Shown here: in pieces, positions 26,344-35,076 of the stretch | How positions within the stretch are numbered: the stretch's first letter is position 1 | How the letters are laid out: the number at the start of each line of letters is the position of its first letter | Assembly: GCA_002067205.1 (NCBI GenBank) | Contig: MVQL01000244.1 | Coordinates: 186,001-250,000, forward strand | DNA length: 64,000 bases | DNA from: Pelotomaculum sp. PtaB.Bin104 | Lineage (GTDB): Bacteria; Bacillota; Desulfotomaculia; Desulfotomaculales; Pelotomaculaceae | Reading direction: 5' to 3' | Notes under the pieces: generated by a model | Told to the model about the DNA's origin: nothing | The model's input: only the letters and a program-made list of their open reading frames with translations | Databases searched by the model: none | Position numbers and translations under genes: made by a program

Positions 26344-27879
26344 TCAGCATGGGATATTGCCATGTTTTTTTCTAGGTCTGGTTTCCTGTTTGGTAGAGAA
26401 GTTGTTCAATGCATCAATAATTGTAGCCCGCGTGTCGCGTGGGTCAATAACATCCGTAACAAATCCCTTTGAACTGGCAACATATGGGTTGGAAAATTGG
26501 TCCTGGTAATGTGCTACTAATTTTTTTCGCATTGCCACCGGATCTTCGGCCATTGATATCTCCTTATGACTGAGGATATTAACAGCGCCTTCCGGTCCCA
26601 TCACAGCAATTTCTGCACTGGGCCAGGCATAGACTGCATCTGCGCGCAAAGAACTGCAACACATAGCAATATAAGCACCACCGTAAGCTTTTCGCACGAT
26701 AATGGTTATCTTGGGCACTGTGGCCTCAGAATATGCATAGATGATTTTCGCCCCATGCCGAATTATCCCGCCGTACTCCTGGTCAACACCCGGCAGGAAA
26801 CCCGGGACATCCATGAATGTAACAATGGGGATACTAAAAGCATCACAAAAACGCACAAAACGTGCAATCTTGTCAGAAACATTAATGTCTAAACTGCCGG
26901 CCATGACACAGGGCTGATTCGCTACAATACCTGCTGACCTGCCGTCAAAGCGGGCAAATCCGACAACACCATTTTGAGCGTAGTAAGGCTGAATTTCTAA
27001 AAACTGACTGCAGTCAACCACACCACGAATGATCTCACGAATGTCATAGCCCTTATTGGGATCATCAGGCATGACTGAAATCAACTCTTCCCGACCGGTT
27101 AAAGGATCCTCAGAAGCAAATACAGGTGCCTCCTCCATATTGTTGGCAGGAAGGTAACTAAGCAATACGCGAATAGTCCGCAGGCAATCAGCTTCGTTTC
27201 CTGATATAAAATGGGCAACACCGCTTACCCGGTTATGAGTAGCCGCGCCACCAAGTGTTTCCATACTCACTTGCTCACCCGTAACCGCCTTAATCACCTG
27301 CGGTCCGGTAATAAACATTTGACTGATTCCGGAGACCATAAAAATAAAATCAGTGAGCGCTGGTGAATAAACTGCCCCCCCGGCACAAGGACCTAAGATA
27401 ACCGATATCTGAGGAATTACTCCGGAAGCCATGGTATTACGAAAGAAAATTTCGCCGTAGCCGTCCAGCGCATCAACGCCTTCCTGAATCCTGGCGCCGC
27501 CTGAATCATTAAGGCCAATCACTGGTGCGCCCGTCTTCATGGCCATATCAATAATTTTACAGATCTTGGCTGCATGCACACGTCCCAGCGAACCTCCAGA
27601 AACGGTAAAGTCCTGAGCATAAACATAGACCTTGCGCCCGTCGATCCAACCATAACCTGTAACTACGCCTTCGCCAGGATTTTTAATGTTGTTTAAACCA
27701 AAACCTTCAGATGAAGCAAATACATCGGTTTCCCTGAAACTACCGGGGTCAAGCAGGGTAGTAATCCGTTCCCGTGCTGTCATTTTTCCAGCCTCATACT
27801 GCTTATCAATACGTTTACGGCCACCCCCAGTTTTGATCACCTGTCTTATTTTATTCAGCTGTTCCAGCTTATCGTACAT
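26344..27879 (-). CDS. mmdA: Methylmalonyl-CoA carboxyltransferase 12S-type subunit (MmdA/PccB family)
   Basis: 511-residue carboxyltransferase: KMTARERITTLLDPGSF at the start, NDSGGARIQEGVDAL, GPCAGGAVYSPALTDFIFMV, FITGPQVIKAVTGE, and C-half RKAYGGAYIAMCC. Very close to propionyl-CoA carboxylase beta and methylmalonyl-CoA decarboxylase alpha. First gene of the run followed by a small subunit, biotin carrier and 5S-type carboxyltransferase, so it probably acts in the methylmalonyl-CoA/propionyl-CoA half reaction. ATG with GGAGGTATCTTGT. No biotin carboxylase gene is nearby, which favours transcarboxylase over ATP-dependent carboxylase. Confidence 0.92.
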   Translation of the reverse strand: MYDKLEQLNKIRQVIKTGGGRKRIDKQYEAGKMTARERITTLLDPGSFRETDVFASSEGFGLNNIKNPGEGVVTGYGWIDGRKVYVYAQDFTVSGGSLGRVHAAKICKIIDMAMKTGAPVIGLNDSGGARIQEGVDALDGYGEIFFRNTMASGVIPQISVILGPCAGGAVYSPALTDFIFMVSGISQMFITGPQVIKAVTGEQVSMETLGGAATHNRVSGVAHFISGNEADCLRTIRVLLSYLPANNMEEAPVFASEDPLTGREELISVMPDDPNKGYDIREIIRGVVDCSQFLEIQPYYAQNGVVGFARFDGRSAGIVANQPCVMAGSLDINVSDKIARFVRFCDAFSIPIVTFMDVPGFLPGVDQEYGGIIRHGAKIIYAYSEATVPKITIIVRKAYGGAYIAMCCSSLRADAVYAWPSAEIAVMGPEGAVNILSHKEISMAEDPVAMRKKLVAHYQDQFSNPYVASSKGFVTDVIDPRDTRATIIDALNNFSTKQETRPRKKHGNIPC

Positions 27880-28173
27880 ACAAACAAGATACCTCCAGTT
27901 AATTGGTTCCGGTCATGTCAAATAGTCCGAATATTAATATTAGACATTATAATTATTCTAACCTGTATATTTTATTTTTTACACCTATTATTACTACTTT
28001 ATGTTTTAATCTAGAATTGTACTATTTTCGTTCAATATTATTTAAATGAAATAATTAGGTGAATAATGCTTTACTTAACATTCGTCACCTGATCTTGATT
28101 TCCCTCCATACTTAAATAATATACTGTATACTCAATTCGAAGGCTAATTTTTTAAATTTATATAAAGAATAAT

Positions 28174-28728
28174 CTAGAAAATTGAATAATTCTTAATACT
28201 CTCATCATATAGATCGCCACCAGTGGTATCATTAACAACTACAGCTGGGAAATCTTCAACCACAAGTCGGTATATCGCCTCCGGTCCCAATTCGGGGAAA
28301 GCAATTACTTCGGCCTTTTTGATTGACCTGGCGATCAGGGCAGCAGCCCCCCCCACTACAGCCAGGTATACACCCTTATATTGCTTCATAGCCATAATCA
28401 CAGTATGATCCCTGCGTCCTTTCCCGATCGTTGCTTTTAATCCTAAAGCGTATAATCTAGGAGCATATCGATCCATCCGCCCGCTCGTAGTCGGACCGGC
28501 TGATCCAATCACCCTGCCTGGTCTGGCTGGAGAGGGACCAACATAATAAATAACCTGTCCCTTAAGATTGAAAGGTAACTCTTTGTTATTTTCAATTAAT
28601 TCAATTAGCCTCTGGTGAGCAGCATCCCGACCGGTATAGATAATCCCGTTTAAAAGAACTTGCTGGCCGATCTTTAGTTGCTCCACCACCTCATCGGTCA
28701 AGGGGGTTGTAAGTTTGATCCGGTTCAA
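28174..28728 (-). CDS. Fumarate hydratase class I, beta (C-terminal) subunit
   Basis: 184 residues from TTG 28728 (AGGTGGTG six nt upstream; gives MNRIKLTTPLTDE, the usual start). GRDAAHQRLIE, YYVGPSPARPGRVIGSAGPTTSGRMD and GKGRRDH are family motifs. Works with the alpha subunit encoded 43 nt upstream to interconvert fumarate and malate. The gene pair stands alone, downstream of a divergent lexA. Confidence 0.93.
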   Translation of the reverse strand: MNRIKLTTPLTDEVVEQLKIGQQVLLNGIIYTGRDAAHQRLIELIENNKELPFNLKGQVIYYVGPSPARPGRVIGSAGPTTSGRMDRYAPRLYALGLKATIGKGRRDHTVIMAMKQYKGVYLAVVGGAAALIARSIKKAEVIAFPELGPEAIYRLVVEDFPAVVVNDTTGGDLYDESIKNYSIF

Positions 28729-28771
28729 TAGGGACACCACCTAATTTTATATATCTACTTTAAGATAAAAC

Positions 28772-29614
28772 TTATAAAACTGTTTCCTGATGCCTTGCAG
28801 CATGGCAGTTAATGTTGACAGCTACCGGAAGGCTGGCAATGTGGGTTGCATATATTTCAACATGTACTGCCAAAGCTGTAGTTCGCCCACCCAAACCTTG
28901 CGGCCCAATACCCAGCTTATTGATCTCTTCAAACAGCTCTAGTTCCAGCTGAGCAATATCCTGGTACTTGCTTCTTTCTCCTAAATTTCTCAGTAGAGCC
29001 TCTTTAGATAATTGCGCTGCTTTTTCGAAAGTCCCGCCAATGCCCACTCCTACAATAACCGGCGGGCAGGGATTCGGTCCTGCAGCACGGACAACTTCCA
29101 CTACAAACTGCTTGACACCTTCAATACCCTCAGAGGGCTTAAACATTTTAATAGCGCTCATATTTTCGCTCCCACCACCCTTTGGAGCAACAATAAGACG
29201 GAGATTATCACCAGAAACAATTTTGGTATGGATGACAGCAGGAGTATTATCCCCTGTATTCTTTCTAAAAAAGGGGTGACTTACAATAGAACTTCTCAGG
29301 TATCCTTCCGCATAACCTCTCCTCACACCTTCATTAATGGCTTCATAAAAATCACCACCCGCTATATGCACATCCTGTCCCAGTTCTACAAAAACAACCG
29401 CAAAACCAGTATCCTGGCATATCGGTACTTGCTCAGCTCGCGCAATATCAGCATTCATGATTATCTGTTGAATAATGTCTCTGCCAATTAATGAGGATTC
29501 CTTTCCGTATGCCCTCCTTAATCCATCCAGCATATCCTGCCGCAAGTTAAAATTAGACTCCTGGCAGAGTCGGGCAACAGCCTCTACAATTTCAGTAGTA
29601 TTAATGATCTTTAT
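28772..29614 (-). CDS. Fumarate hydratase class I, alpha (N-terminal) subunit, apparent ATA start
   Basis: About 280 residues with the oxygen-labile 4Fe-4S cluster. Cys ligand motif CQDTGFAVVF; GRRGYAEGYLRSSIV-type and NPCPPVIVGVGIGGTFEKAA segments present. From the first canonical start (TTG 29545) the protein would be only 257 residues and would lack the family's conserved N-terminal helix. That helix is encoded directly upstream (TTEIVEAVARLCQESNFN). The only start candidates after the upstream in-frame TGA are ATA at 29612-29614, ATC and ATT. GGTGAT lies 5 nt before the ATA, giving a normal 280-residue subunit. Confidence 0.88.
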   Translation of the reverse strand: MKIINTTEIVEAVARLCQESNFNLRQDMLDGLRRAYGKESSLIGRDIIQQIIMNADIARAEQVPICQDTGFAVVFVELGQDVHIAGGDFYEAINEGVRRGYAEGYLRSSIVSHPFFRKNTGDNTPAVIHTKIVSGDNLRLIVAPKGGGSENMSAIKMFKPSEGIEGVKQFVVEVVRAAGPNPCPPVIVGVGIGGTFEKAAQLSKEALLRNLGERSKYQDIAQLELELFEEINKLGIGPQGLGGRTTALAVHVEIYATHIASLPVAVNINCHAARHQETVL

Positions 29615-29733
29615 GGAAAATCACCCACTTTAACACTTATAATAAAATAGTTCTTTAAATAAAATACTAACTTAAAAAAACAAAAAGTGCAAGATCCGCA
29701 CCAATCCGGATGTTTTCGCCTGAAAATTATAAT

Positions 29734-29747
29734 CGAACTGACGTTTA
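29734..29747 (+). promoter_or_regulatory. LexA box upstream of lexA
   Basis: CGAACTGACGTTTA matches the Gram-positive LexA operator CGAAC-N4-GTTYG at nearly all positions. It lies 59 nt before the lexA start, close to a TATAAT at 29767-29772, so binding would block the promoter. Suggests autoregulation. Confidence 0.6.
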
Positions 29748-29805
29748 TATCAAACAAATTTTATGTTATAATAAAAAAGTATCTTTTAAGAAAGCTGGTG
29801 GATTA

Positions 29806-30414
29806 ATGGGTGAAAAGCTAAGTCAAAAAGAAGACCTGATCATGAAGGTAATCAAAAAAAATATCCAAGATAAAGGCTACCCCCCTTCAGTTAGGGAAAT
29901 TGGACAAGCTGTTGGTTTGAGCTCAAGTTCGACTGTCCATGGTTATTTGAAAAGGCTTGAAGGGAAAGGTTATTTGAGGCGCGATGCGGCCAAGCCAAGA
30001 GCAATGGAAATTCTCGATACCAACAGGCTTCCAAAGGTGGAGACAGTAAATGTTCCTTTGCTTAGACATGTGGCAGCGGATGCTTTGCTGACCAGCCAAA
30101 ATATGGAGTATTTCTTCAACCTGCCGGTACATTTTACCGGAGCAGGTGAATTTTTTATGCTTACCGTGAATGATGACGGAATGATCGAAGCAGGTATTCT
30201 AAATGGCGATATGGTTTTAGTGAGGCAGCAGCATGACGCGGAAAACGGTGAAATTATAGTGGCACTTATCGGAGAGGAAGCCACTGTAAAACGGATCTTC
30301 AAAGAAGATGACCGGATTAGACTGCAACCAGAAAACCGGCTTTTATCACCCATCTATACCAAGGATGTTCAAGTGCTCGGCAAAGTTGTCGGGCTGTTAC
30401 GTAAATTACATTGA
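29806..30414 (+). CDS. lexA: LexA-family repressor lacking the self-cleavage residues
   Basis: 202 residues. ATG 29806 with GGTGG upstream; the frame is open further upstream but without a ribosome site. Intact winged helix (YPPSVREIGQAVGLSSSSTVHGYLKRL). The C-terminal S24-like domain aligns easily, yet two key sites have changed. The cleavage dipeptide Ala-Gly is Ala91-Asp92 (RHVAADALL). The catalytic Ser of the GDSM motif is Gly125 (NDDGMIEAG, codon GGA at 30178). Lys162 (ATVKRIF) is kept. The protein should bind DNA but not cleave itself, so SOS induction through it is doubtful. Frame and length are otherwise normal. Confidence 0.92.
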   Translation: MGEKLSQKEDLIMKVIKKNIQDKGYPPSVREIGQAVGLSSSSTVHGYLKRLEGKGYLRRDAAKPRAMEILDTNRLPKVETVNVPLLRHVAADALLTSQNMEYFFNLPVHFTGAGEFFMLTVNDDGMIEAGILNGDMVLVRQQHDAENGEIIVALIGEEATVKRIFKEDDRIRLQPENRLLSPIYTKDVQVLGKVVGLLRKLH

Positions 30415-30424
30415 CTTGCCACTT

Positions 30425-30455
30425 AGAAACACCGTCATTATGGCGGTGTTTCTTT
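30425..30455. terminator. Terminator between convergent lexA and lysR-type genes
   Basis: AGAAACACCG pairs with CGGTGTTTCT around a 9-nt loop. It serves lexA on the plus strand and reaches the end of the convergent LysR gene. Confidence 0.7.
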
Positions 30456-31368
30456 ATGCACCGGTTATACTGCTGATTATGTTTTTGTCATTGATCAAGC
30501 CGGCGAAAGCGTCAATAGCAAATCCCCCCAGATTTTGTTTGTGCCTTATTTGATAAAGAAAACGTCTCAAGTCAAGTCCATCAACATCTACTTTCCTGAC
30601 TCGCCCTAATGCCAATGCTTCATGTACGGCGTAGCTCGAAACAATGCTTACCCCCAACCCTGCTTCAACTGCTGTAATAACGGCTCTGGTGCTACCTAAT
30701 TCCATACCCACCGGTATCTTATTAATTGATATTTGATTTTCTGCAAGTTTTTGTTCAATGGTTCTGCGTGTACCGGATCCCTGTTCACACAGAATCATAG
30801 TCTCACTCATCAAATCAGAAATATTTATCTTAACCGAGTTTAACCACGTATGTGAAGGCGGTACGATTAGTACCAGTTGGTCCTGCAACCAGGGTATGCA
30901 CTCAATATTTTCATTTTCTACCGGCATCCCGGTAATGCCTAAGTCTGCCTCCCTCTCCCGCACCCAGCGCTCAACCCGGCTGCTTCCTGATACTTTTAGA
31001 GAAATTATTATTCCGGGGTACTTCTTTTTGAATTCCCCGATAAAAAGAGGAAGCAGGTATTCACCCGGTATAGTCCCGGCGCCAATAACCAAATGCCCTG
31101 TTTTCAATCCTTTTAGGTCGTCCAGTCCAGTCTTAATTTTTTGGTAATGCTTAAACATTTGTTTTACTTCTGGATAGAGAAGCTGCCCGGCCCCGGTTAA
31201 AATCATTTTCTTATCGCCGCGATTAAATAAAGTTACCTCAAGTTCCTCCTCAAGCGCCTTAATTTGAAAGCTCACAGCTGGTTGGCTCATAAAAAGCTGG
31301 CGGGCCGCTTTTGTAAAGCTTTGCAGTTCAGCTACCCATATAAAAGCCTCCAATTGTTTAAAATTCAT
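30454..31368 (-). CDS. LysR-family transcriptional regulator
   Basis: 304 residues. N-terminal helix-turn-helix (FTKAARQLFMSQPAVSFQIKALEEEL) and LysR substrate domain (TGHLVIGAGTIPGEYLLPLFIGEFKKKYP). The style resembles a LysR subgroup annotated in clostridia as selenium-metabolism associated. I hold that loosely, but it is of interest given the candidate selenoprotein at 61507. ATG with GGTGGTGG upstream. Separated by 133 nt from the PLP enzyme gene upstream. Confidence 0.85.
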   Translation of the reverse strand: MNFKQLEAFIWVAELQSFTKAARQLFMSQPAVSFQIKALEEELEVTLFNRGDKKMILTGAGQLLYPEVKQMFKHYQKIKTGLDDLKGLKTGHLVIGAGTIPGEYLLPLFIGEFKKKYPGIIISLKVSGSSRVERWVREREADLGITGMPVENENIECIPWLQDQLVLIVPPSHTWLNSVKINISDLMSETMILCEQGSGTRRTIEQKLAENQISINKIPVGMELGSTRAVITAVEAGLGVSIVSSYAVHEALALGRVRKVDVDGLDLRRFLYQIRHKQNLGGFAIDAFAGLINDKNIISSITGA

Positions 31369-31501
31369 TCGTCCACCACCTACCAGATTAACTTACAGAA
31401 AGGCTCGTTTATTAAGTAATTTCGCTATTAATCAGCCAAAGCCTCTCTGTATTAGAACTTTCGAATAAAATAAACCAGCTTAAAGATCATTTCTTTTGTA
31501 T

Positions 31502-32749
31502 TTAAACTTCATTTAGTACAGCTCTGGCAGCGGAAATTACCGCCAGCCTGACATACTCCTTAGATAACCCTCCCTGCAGGTATACTGCATAAGGCGGCCG
31601 CATTGGACCATCTGCGCTTAGCTCTAATGATGCACCCTGAATAAAAGTGCCGCCAGCCATGACCACCGGATCTCCATAACCAGGCATTGCATTGGGTTCA
31701 GGAAGCACATGCGAGTCCACGGGAGAGGCCCCCTGGATCCCCCGGCAAAAAGCCACCATCCTTTCCGGCGAGCCAAGGCTGACAGCTTGTACAATATCAC
31801 TGCGCACATCATTATATTTCGGCAAAACCTCAAATCCCAGTTTTTCAAAAAACCTAGCGGTAAAAACTGCTCCCTTAAGTGCTTCCGCCACGATGTGGGG
31901 CGCTAAAAAGAACCCCTGGCAAAGCAGTCGCTGATATTCCGCAGACGGACCAACTTCAGATCCTATACCAGGAGCGCTCCAGCGATTGGCAGCCATCTCT
32001 ACATATTTTTTTCTCCCTACCACATATCCTCCTGTTGGAGCGATACCGCCACCGGGATTTTTAATCAAAGACCCTGCTGCTAAATCAGCACCCGCCTCTA
32101 TTGGCTCTTCAGCTTCAACAAATTCACCATAGCAGTTGTCGACAAAAACAACAGCATCGGCCTGCCTTGCTTTGATAAAGTCCACAACTTTCTTTATTTC
32201 ATCTATGCCTAAAGAGGACGTCCATTTATAACCACGTGAACGCTGCAGCAACACCACTTTTGTCCTCTTGTTCAGTGCCGCCTCAATGCCCGAATAATCC
32301 AAACCACCTCCAGGCAGCAAATCAACCTGGCTATACAAAACGTCAAAATCACGCAATGAGCCATTGCTCCGGCCCCTGATCCCGATCATTTCACCAAGAG
32401 TGTCATAGGGTTCACCCTGTACAGAAAGCAGTTCCTCCCCGGGACGTAAAACCCCGTATAAACAGGTAGCAATGGCATGGGTGCCCGAGACAATCTGGCT
32501 CCTTACAAGCGCTGCCTCCGCCCGGAATACCCCAGCATATATTTCCTCCAGCACCTCCCTGCCCCGGTCACCATAACCGTAACCGGTTGACCCCTTTAAA
32601 TGATAGTCACTTATTCTTGCTTGCCTAAACGCCTCAAGCACTTTAGTATGGTTTTTTAAGGCCGTATCATCAATAAGACGATAAACCGGCTGCACCTCGC
32701 GAATTACTTCTTCAGACAATTGCTCCAGCTCAAAATACTCTACCGCCAC
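31502..32749 (-). CDS. ynbB: PLP-dependent aluminium-resistance/methionine gamma-lyase-like protein (YnbB family)
   Basis: 415 residues from GTG 32749; GGGGGAG lies 9 nt upstream and the spoVK stop 1 nt upstream. Fold-type I PLP enzyme related to cystathionine and methionine gamma-lyases. PLP Lys in AAGSLIKNPGGGIAPTGGY; substrate region RSQIVSGTHAIATCLYG. Often annotated 'aluminium resistance protein' or 'methionine gamma-lyase family protein' and conserved beside spoVK, hfq and miaA in Firmicutes. The physiological reaction is uncertain. Confidence 0.88.
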   Translation of the reverse strand: MAVEYFELEQLSEEVIREVQPVYRLIDDTALKNHTKVLEAFRQARISDYHLKGSTGYGYGDRGREVLEEIYAGVFRAEAALVRSQIVSGTHAIATCLYGVLRPGEELLSVQGEPYDTLGEMIGIRGRSNGSLRDFDVLYSQVDLLPGGGLDYSGIEAALNKRTKVVLLQRSRGYKWTSSLGIDEIKKVVDFIKARQADAVVFVDNCYGEFVEAEEPIEAGADLAAGSLIKNPGGGIAPTGGYVVGRKKYVEMAANRWSAPGIGSEVGPSAEYQRLLCQGFFLAPHIVAEALKGAVFTARFFEKLGFEVLPKYNDVRSDIVQAVSLGSPERMVAFCRGIQGASPVDSHVLPEPNAMPGYGDPVVMAGGTFIQGASLELSADGPMRPPYAVYLQGGLSKEYVRLAVISAARAVLNEV

Positions 32750-32750
32750 C

Positions 32751-33713
32751 TTATTGTTCTCCCCCTTCCAGATCTGCCCTAACAATGGTCATCAAGTCTT
32801 CGCGGCTTAGTTCACGTTTTTTTTTCATCAGTCGAACAGCCTGACGGCGGAGCGCCCTTTCAATTAAATTTCTCACCATGCGGGCGTTACCACTGCGCTC
32901 ATACCGCTTATGTTCCCTTTCAATAATATATCGCAGTTCTTCTCTGGCCCCGTTTAACAAAACATATTGTCTCTGCTGAAGCATCAAATCGGCAATAGCA
33001 AGAAGTTCCACATTACTATAGTCAGGAAAAAATATATGTATAGGGAAACGCGAGCGCAGCCCGGGGTTTATATCTTCAAACCAGTCCATTTCATCCTGGT
33101 AGCCAGCCAAGATTAAGATCAGGTTGTCCCGGTGGTCCTCCATTCCTTTGACCATGGCATCTATGGCCTCCTTGCCGAAATCCTTCTCCCCGCCGCGCGC
33201 GAGGGAGTATGCTTCGTCAATAAACAGTATGCCACCCAGTGCTCTTTTAATCTGTTCCCTTGTTTTTTGGGCAGTGTGACCAATATATTCACCCACCAGA
33301 TCCGCCCGCTCCACCTCAATCAGATGGCCCTTTGGCAGTACCCCTGCCTCCTTGAACAATTTACCCATAATCCTAGCTACAGTGGTTTTGCCGGTACCCG
33401 GATTACCCTTGAATATCATATGGTGAACAAGAGGCTCGGCGGCTAACTTTTCTTTTTGCCTTTGTCTTTGTATTTCCACAAAAGCGTAGATCTCTTCAAT
33501 TAATTTCTTTACTCCCTGCAAACCAATCAGGGCATAAAGCTCCTGCATAATATTCTTAACGTTCCGTTGGCGGCCCAATTCCTCCCCGGTATGAGCGGCC
33601 TTGGGGGCAGCAGCCTGCGCCAGATCATTTTTTGTCCTGACCCAGCTGTTGAGTACCCCTTCTCCAGATTCCCTGCCGCCACCATTCCATATTTTAACTC
33701 TCACCGGCCTCAA
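32751..33713 (-). CDS. spoVK: Stage V sporulation protein K, AAA+ ATPase
   Basis: 320 residues. CbxX/CfqX-type AAA+ domain: Walker A GNPGTGKTT near residue 105, Walker B GGILFIDEAYSL, sensor and Arg finger region GLRSRF. Needed for spore maturation in Bacillus. Start uncertain between TTG 33713 and GTG 33704; the AAGGTGGC ribosome site fits either. The stop is one base before the next gene's start, so the two are co-translated. Confidence 0.9.
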   Translation of the reverse strand: MRPVRVKIWNGGGRESGEGVLNSWVRTKNDLAQAAAPKAAHTGEELGRQRNVKNIMQELYALIGLQGVKKLIEEIYAFVEIQRQRQKEKLAAEPLVHHMIFKGNPGTGKTTVARIMGKLFKEAGVLPKGHLIEVERADLVGEYIGHTAQKTREQIKRALGGILFIDEAYSLARGGEKDFGKEAIDAMVKGMEDHRDNLILILAGYQDEMDWFEDINPGLRSRFPIHIFFPDYSNVELLAIADLMLQQRQYVLLNGAREELRYIIEREHKRYERSGNARMVRNLIERALRRQAVRLMKKKRELSREDLMTIVRADLEGGEQ

Positions 33714-33775
33714 GCCACCTTCCGGGTATAATCATTAAAAATTATACGCCGGAGTCAAATAATTACGACTTAAAA

Positions 33776-33804
33776 AGCCGGCCCCTTAAGAAGAGGGACC
33801 GGCT
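33776..33804 (-). terminator. Terminator after hfq
   Basis: AGCCGGCCCC/GGGACCGGCT stem with one mismatch and a T-run on the minus strand. Ends the mutL-methyltransferase-miaA-hfq run. Confidence 0.65.
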
Positions 33805-33844
33805 GTCCACGTCAAGCTCTCCTGAATTCTATGAGAAATAAAAA

Positions 33845-34081
33845 TCATCTCACTTCAGAAAAAGTTGTACTTACAGGTTTTAGAGGTTCAACAGTAGAAA
33901 TTGCATGCTTGTAAACCATTTTTTGTTTTCCATCACTTTCCATAATTACTGTAAAATTATCAAATCCCCTTACCATGCCTTTTAACTGAAAACCATTTAC
34001 GAGAAAAATGGTAACGGGGATATTCTCCTTCCTGCATTGGTTTAAAAAAGCATCTTGCAAATTAATCTGGGGTTTCGTCAT
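33845..34081 (-). CDS. hfq: RNA chaperone Hfq
   Basis: 78 residues from ATG 34081 (CCGGAGGG upstream). Sm1 motif around [17 protein letters not shown] and the Sm2 motif YKHAISTV are complete. Hexameric RNA-binding protein. The frame is open to 34144 but overlaps miaA and lacks a ribosome site there. Downstream of miaA, the standard order. Confidence 0.95.
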   Translation of the reverse strand: MTKPQINLQDAFLNQCRKENIPVTIFLVNGFQLKGMVRGFDNFTVIMESDGKQKMVYKHAISTVEPLKPVSTTFSEVR

Positions 34082-34122
34082 AGGAGATCCCTCCGGAATA
34101 TTTTTTATTTTTTCTATAAGTT

Positions 34123-35076
34123 CTAAAATACTCCTTCTATACACCTGGCAATTTTTTGTGCAACAATGCTATTCAGCTTGACCGAACCTGTTTCAACCCA
34201 CCTGATCCGTTCATCACGGCGGAACCAGGTCATCTGCCTTTTGGCAAAACGCCTGGTATTTCTCTTTAAAAGTTCGATTGCCTGCGGAAGCGACACCTCT
34301 CCAGCTAAAAACTGCACCATTTCTTTATATCCAAGTCCCTGCATGGAAGTAAGCCGGGGATCATAGCCAGCATCAAGTAATCCTTGCACTTCCTCGATCA
34401 AACCAGCTTCGATCATAGCGTCCACTCTTTGCTCGATCCGCCGGTAGAGCGCTTCACGATCCATGGTCAAGCCAAAAATCACCAGATTATATAAGGGTTG
34501 ACTATTTTCTATCGTTTTCTGGTAGCTTGAAATTGGTCTACCCGTAAGATAGTATACTTCAAAGGCACGAATAACCCGTCTTACATCCCTGGGGTGCAAT
34601 TTTTCAGCAGTTTGCCGGTCAAATTCAGCTAGACGGCGATGAAACATTTCGAAGCCGCATTTTTTAGCCTCTTTTAACAATCGGGCACGCAGTGCTTCAT
34701 CCCGGCAAGCCCCGGTAAAGTCATAACGCTCGATTACAGACCTGATATAAAGACCTGTTCCACCGGCCAAAATAGGTAGTTTACCTTTCCTATAAACTTC
34801 TGCAATTACCTTCCTGGCCTGTTTCTGAAATAACGCTACACTGTAGTCCTGATCCGGCTCAATAATACTGATCAGGTGATGAGGTATGCCATGCATTTCT
34901 GCCTGGGTTGGTTTTGCCGTCCCAATGTCCATATGCCGGTATACCAGCATTGAATCGGCTGAAACAATTTCACCGCCAACCTGGACGGCCACACGTACCG
35001 CAACCTCGCTTTTACCTGTTGCAGTCGGACCGGTAATCACCAGCAACGGAGGTAAGTCATCGATATTTTTACCCAT
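34123..35076 (-). CDS. miaA: tRNA dimethylallyltransferase
   Basis: 317 residues from ATG 35076. P-loop [26 protein letters not shown] and the C-terminal [15 protein letters not shown]. Adds dimethylallyl to A37 of tRNAs reading UNN codons. Its start overlaps the methyltransferase stop by 8 nt, so translation is coupled. Confidence 0.95.
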   Translation of the reverse strand: MGKNIDDLPPLLVITGPTATGKSEVAVRVAVQVGGEIVSADSMLVYRHMDIGTAKPTQAEMHGIPHHLISIIEPDQDYSVALFQKQARKVIAEVYRKGKLPILAGGTGLYIRSVIERYDFTGACRDEALRARLLKEAKKCGFEMFHRRLAEFDRQTAEKLHPRDVRRVIRAFEVYYLTGRPISSYQKTIENSQPLYNLVIFGLTMDREALYRRIEQRVDAMIEAGLIEEVQGLLDAGYDPRLTSMQGLGYKEMVQFLAGEVSLPQAIELLKRNTRRFAKRQMTWFRRDERIRWVETGSVKLNSIVAQKIARCIEGVF

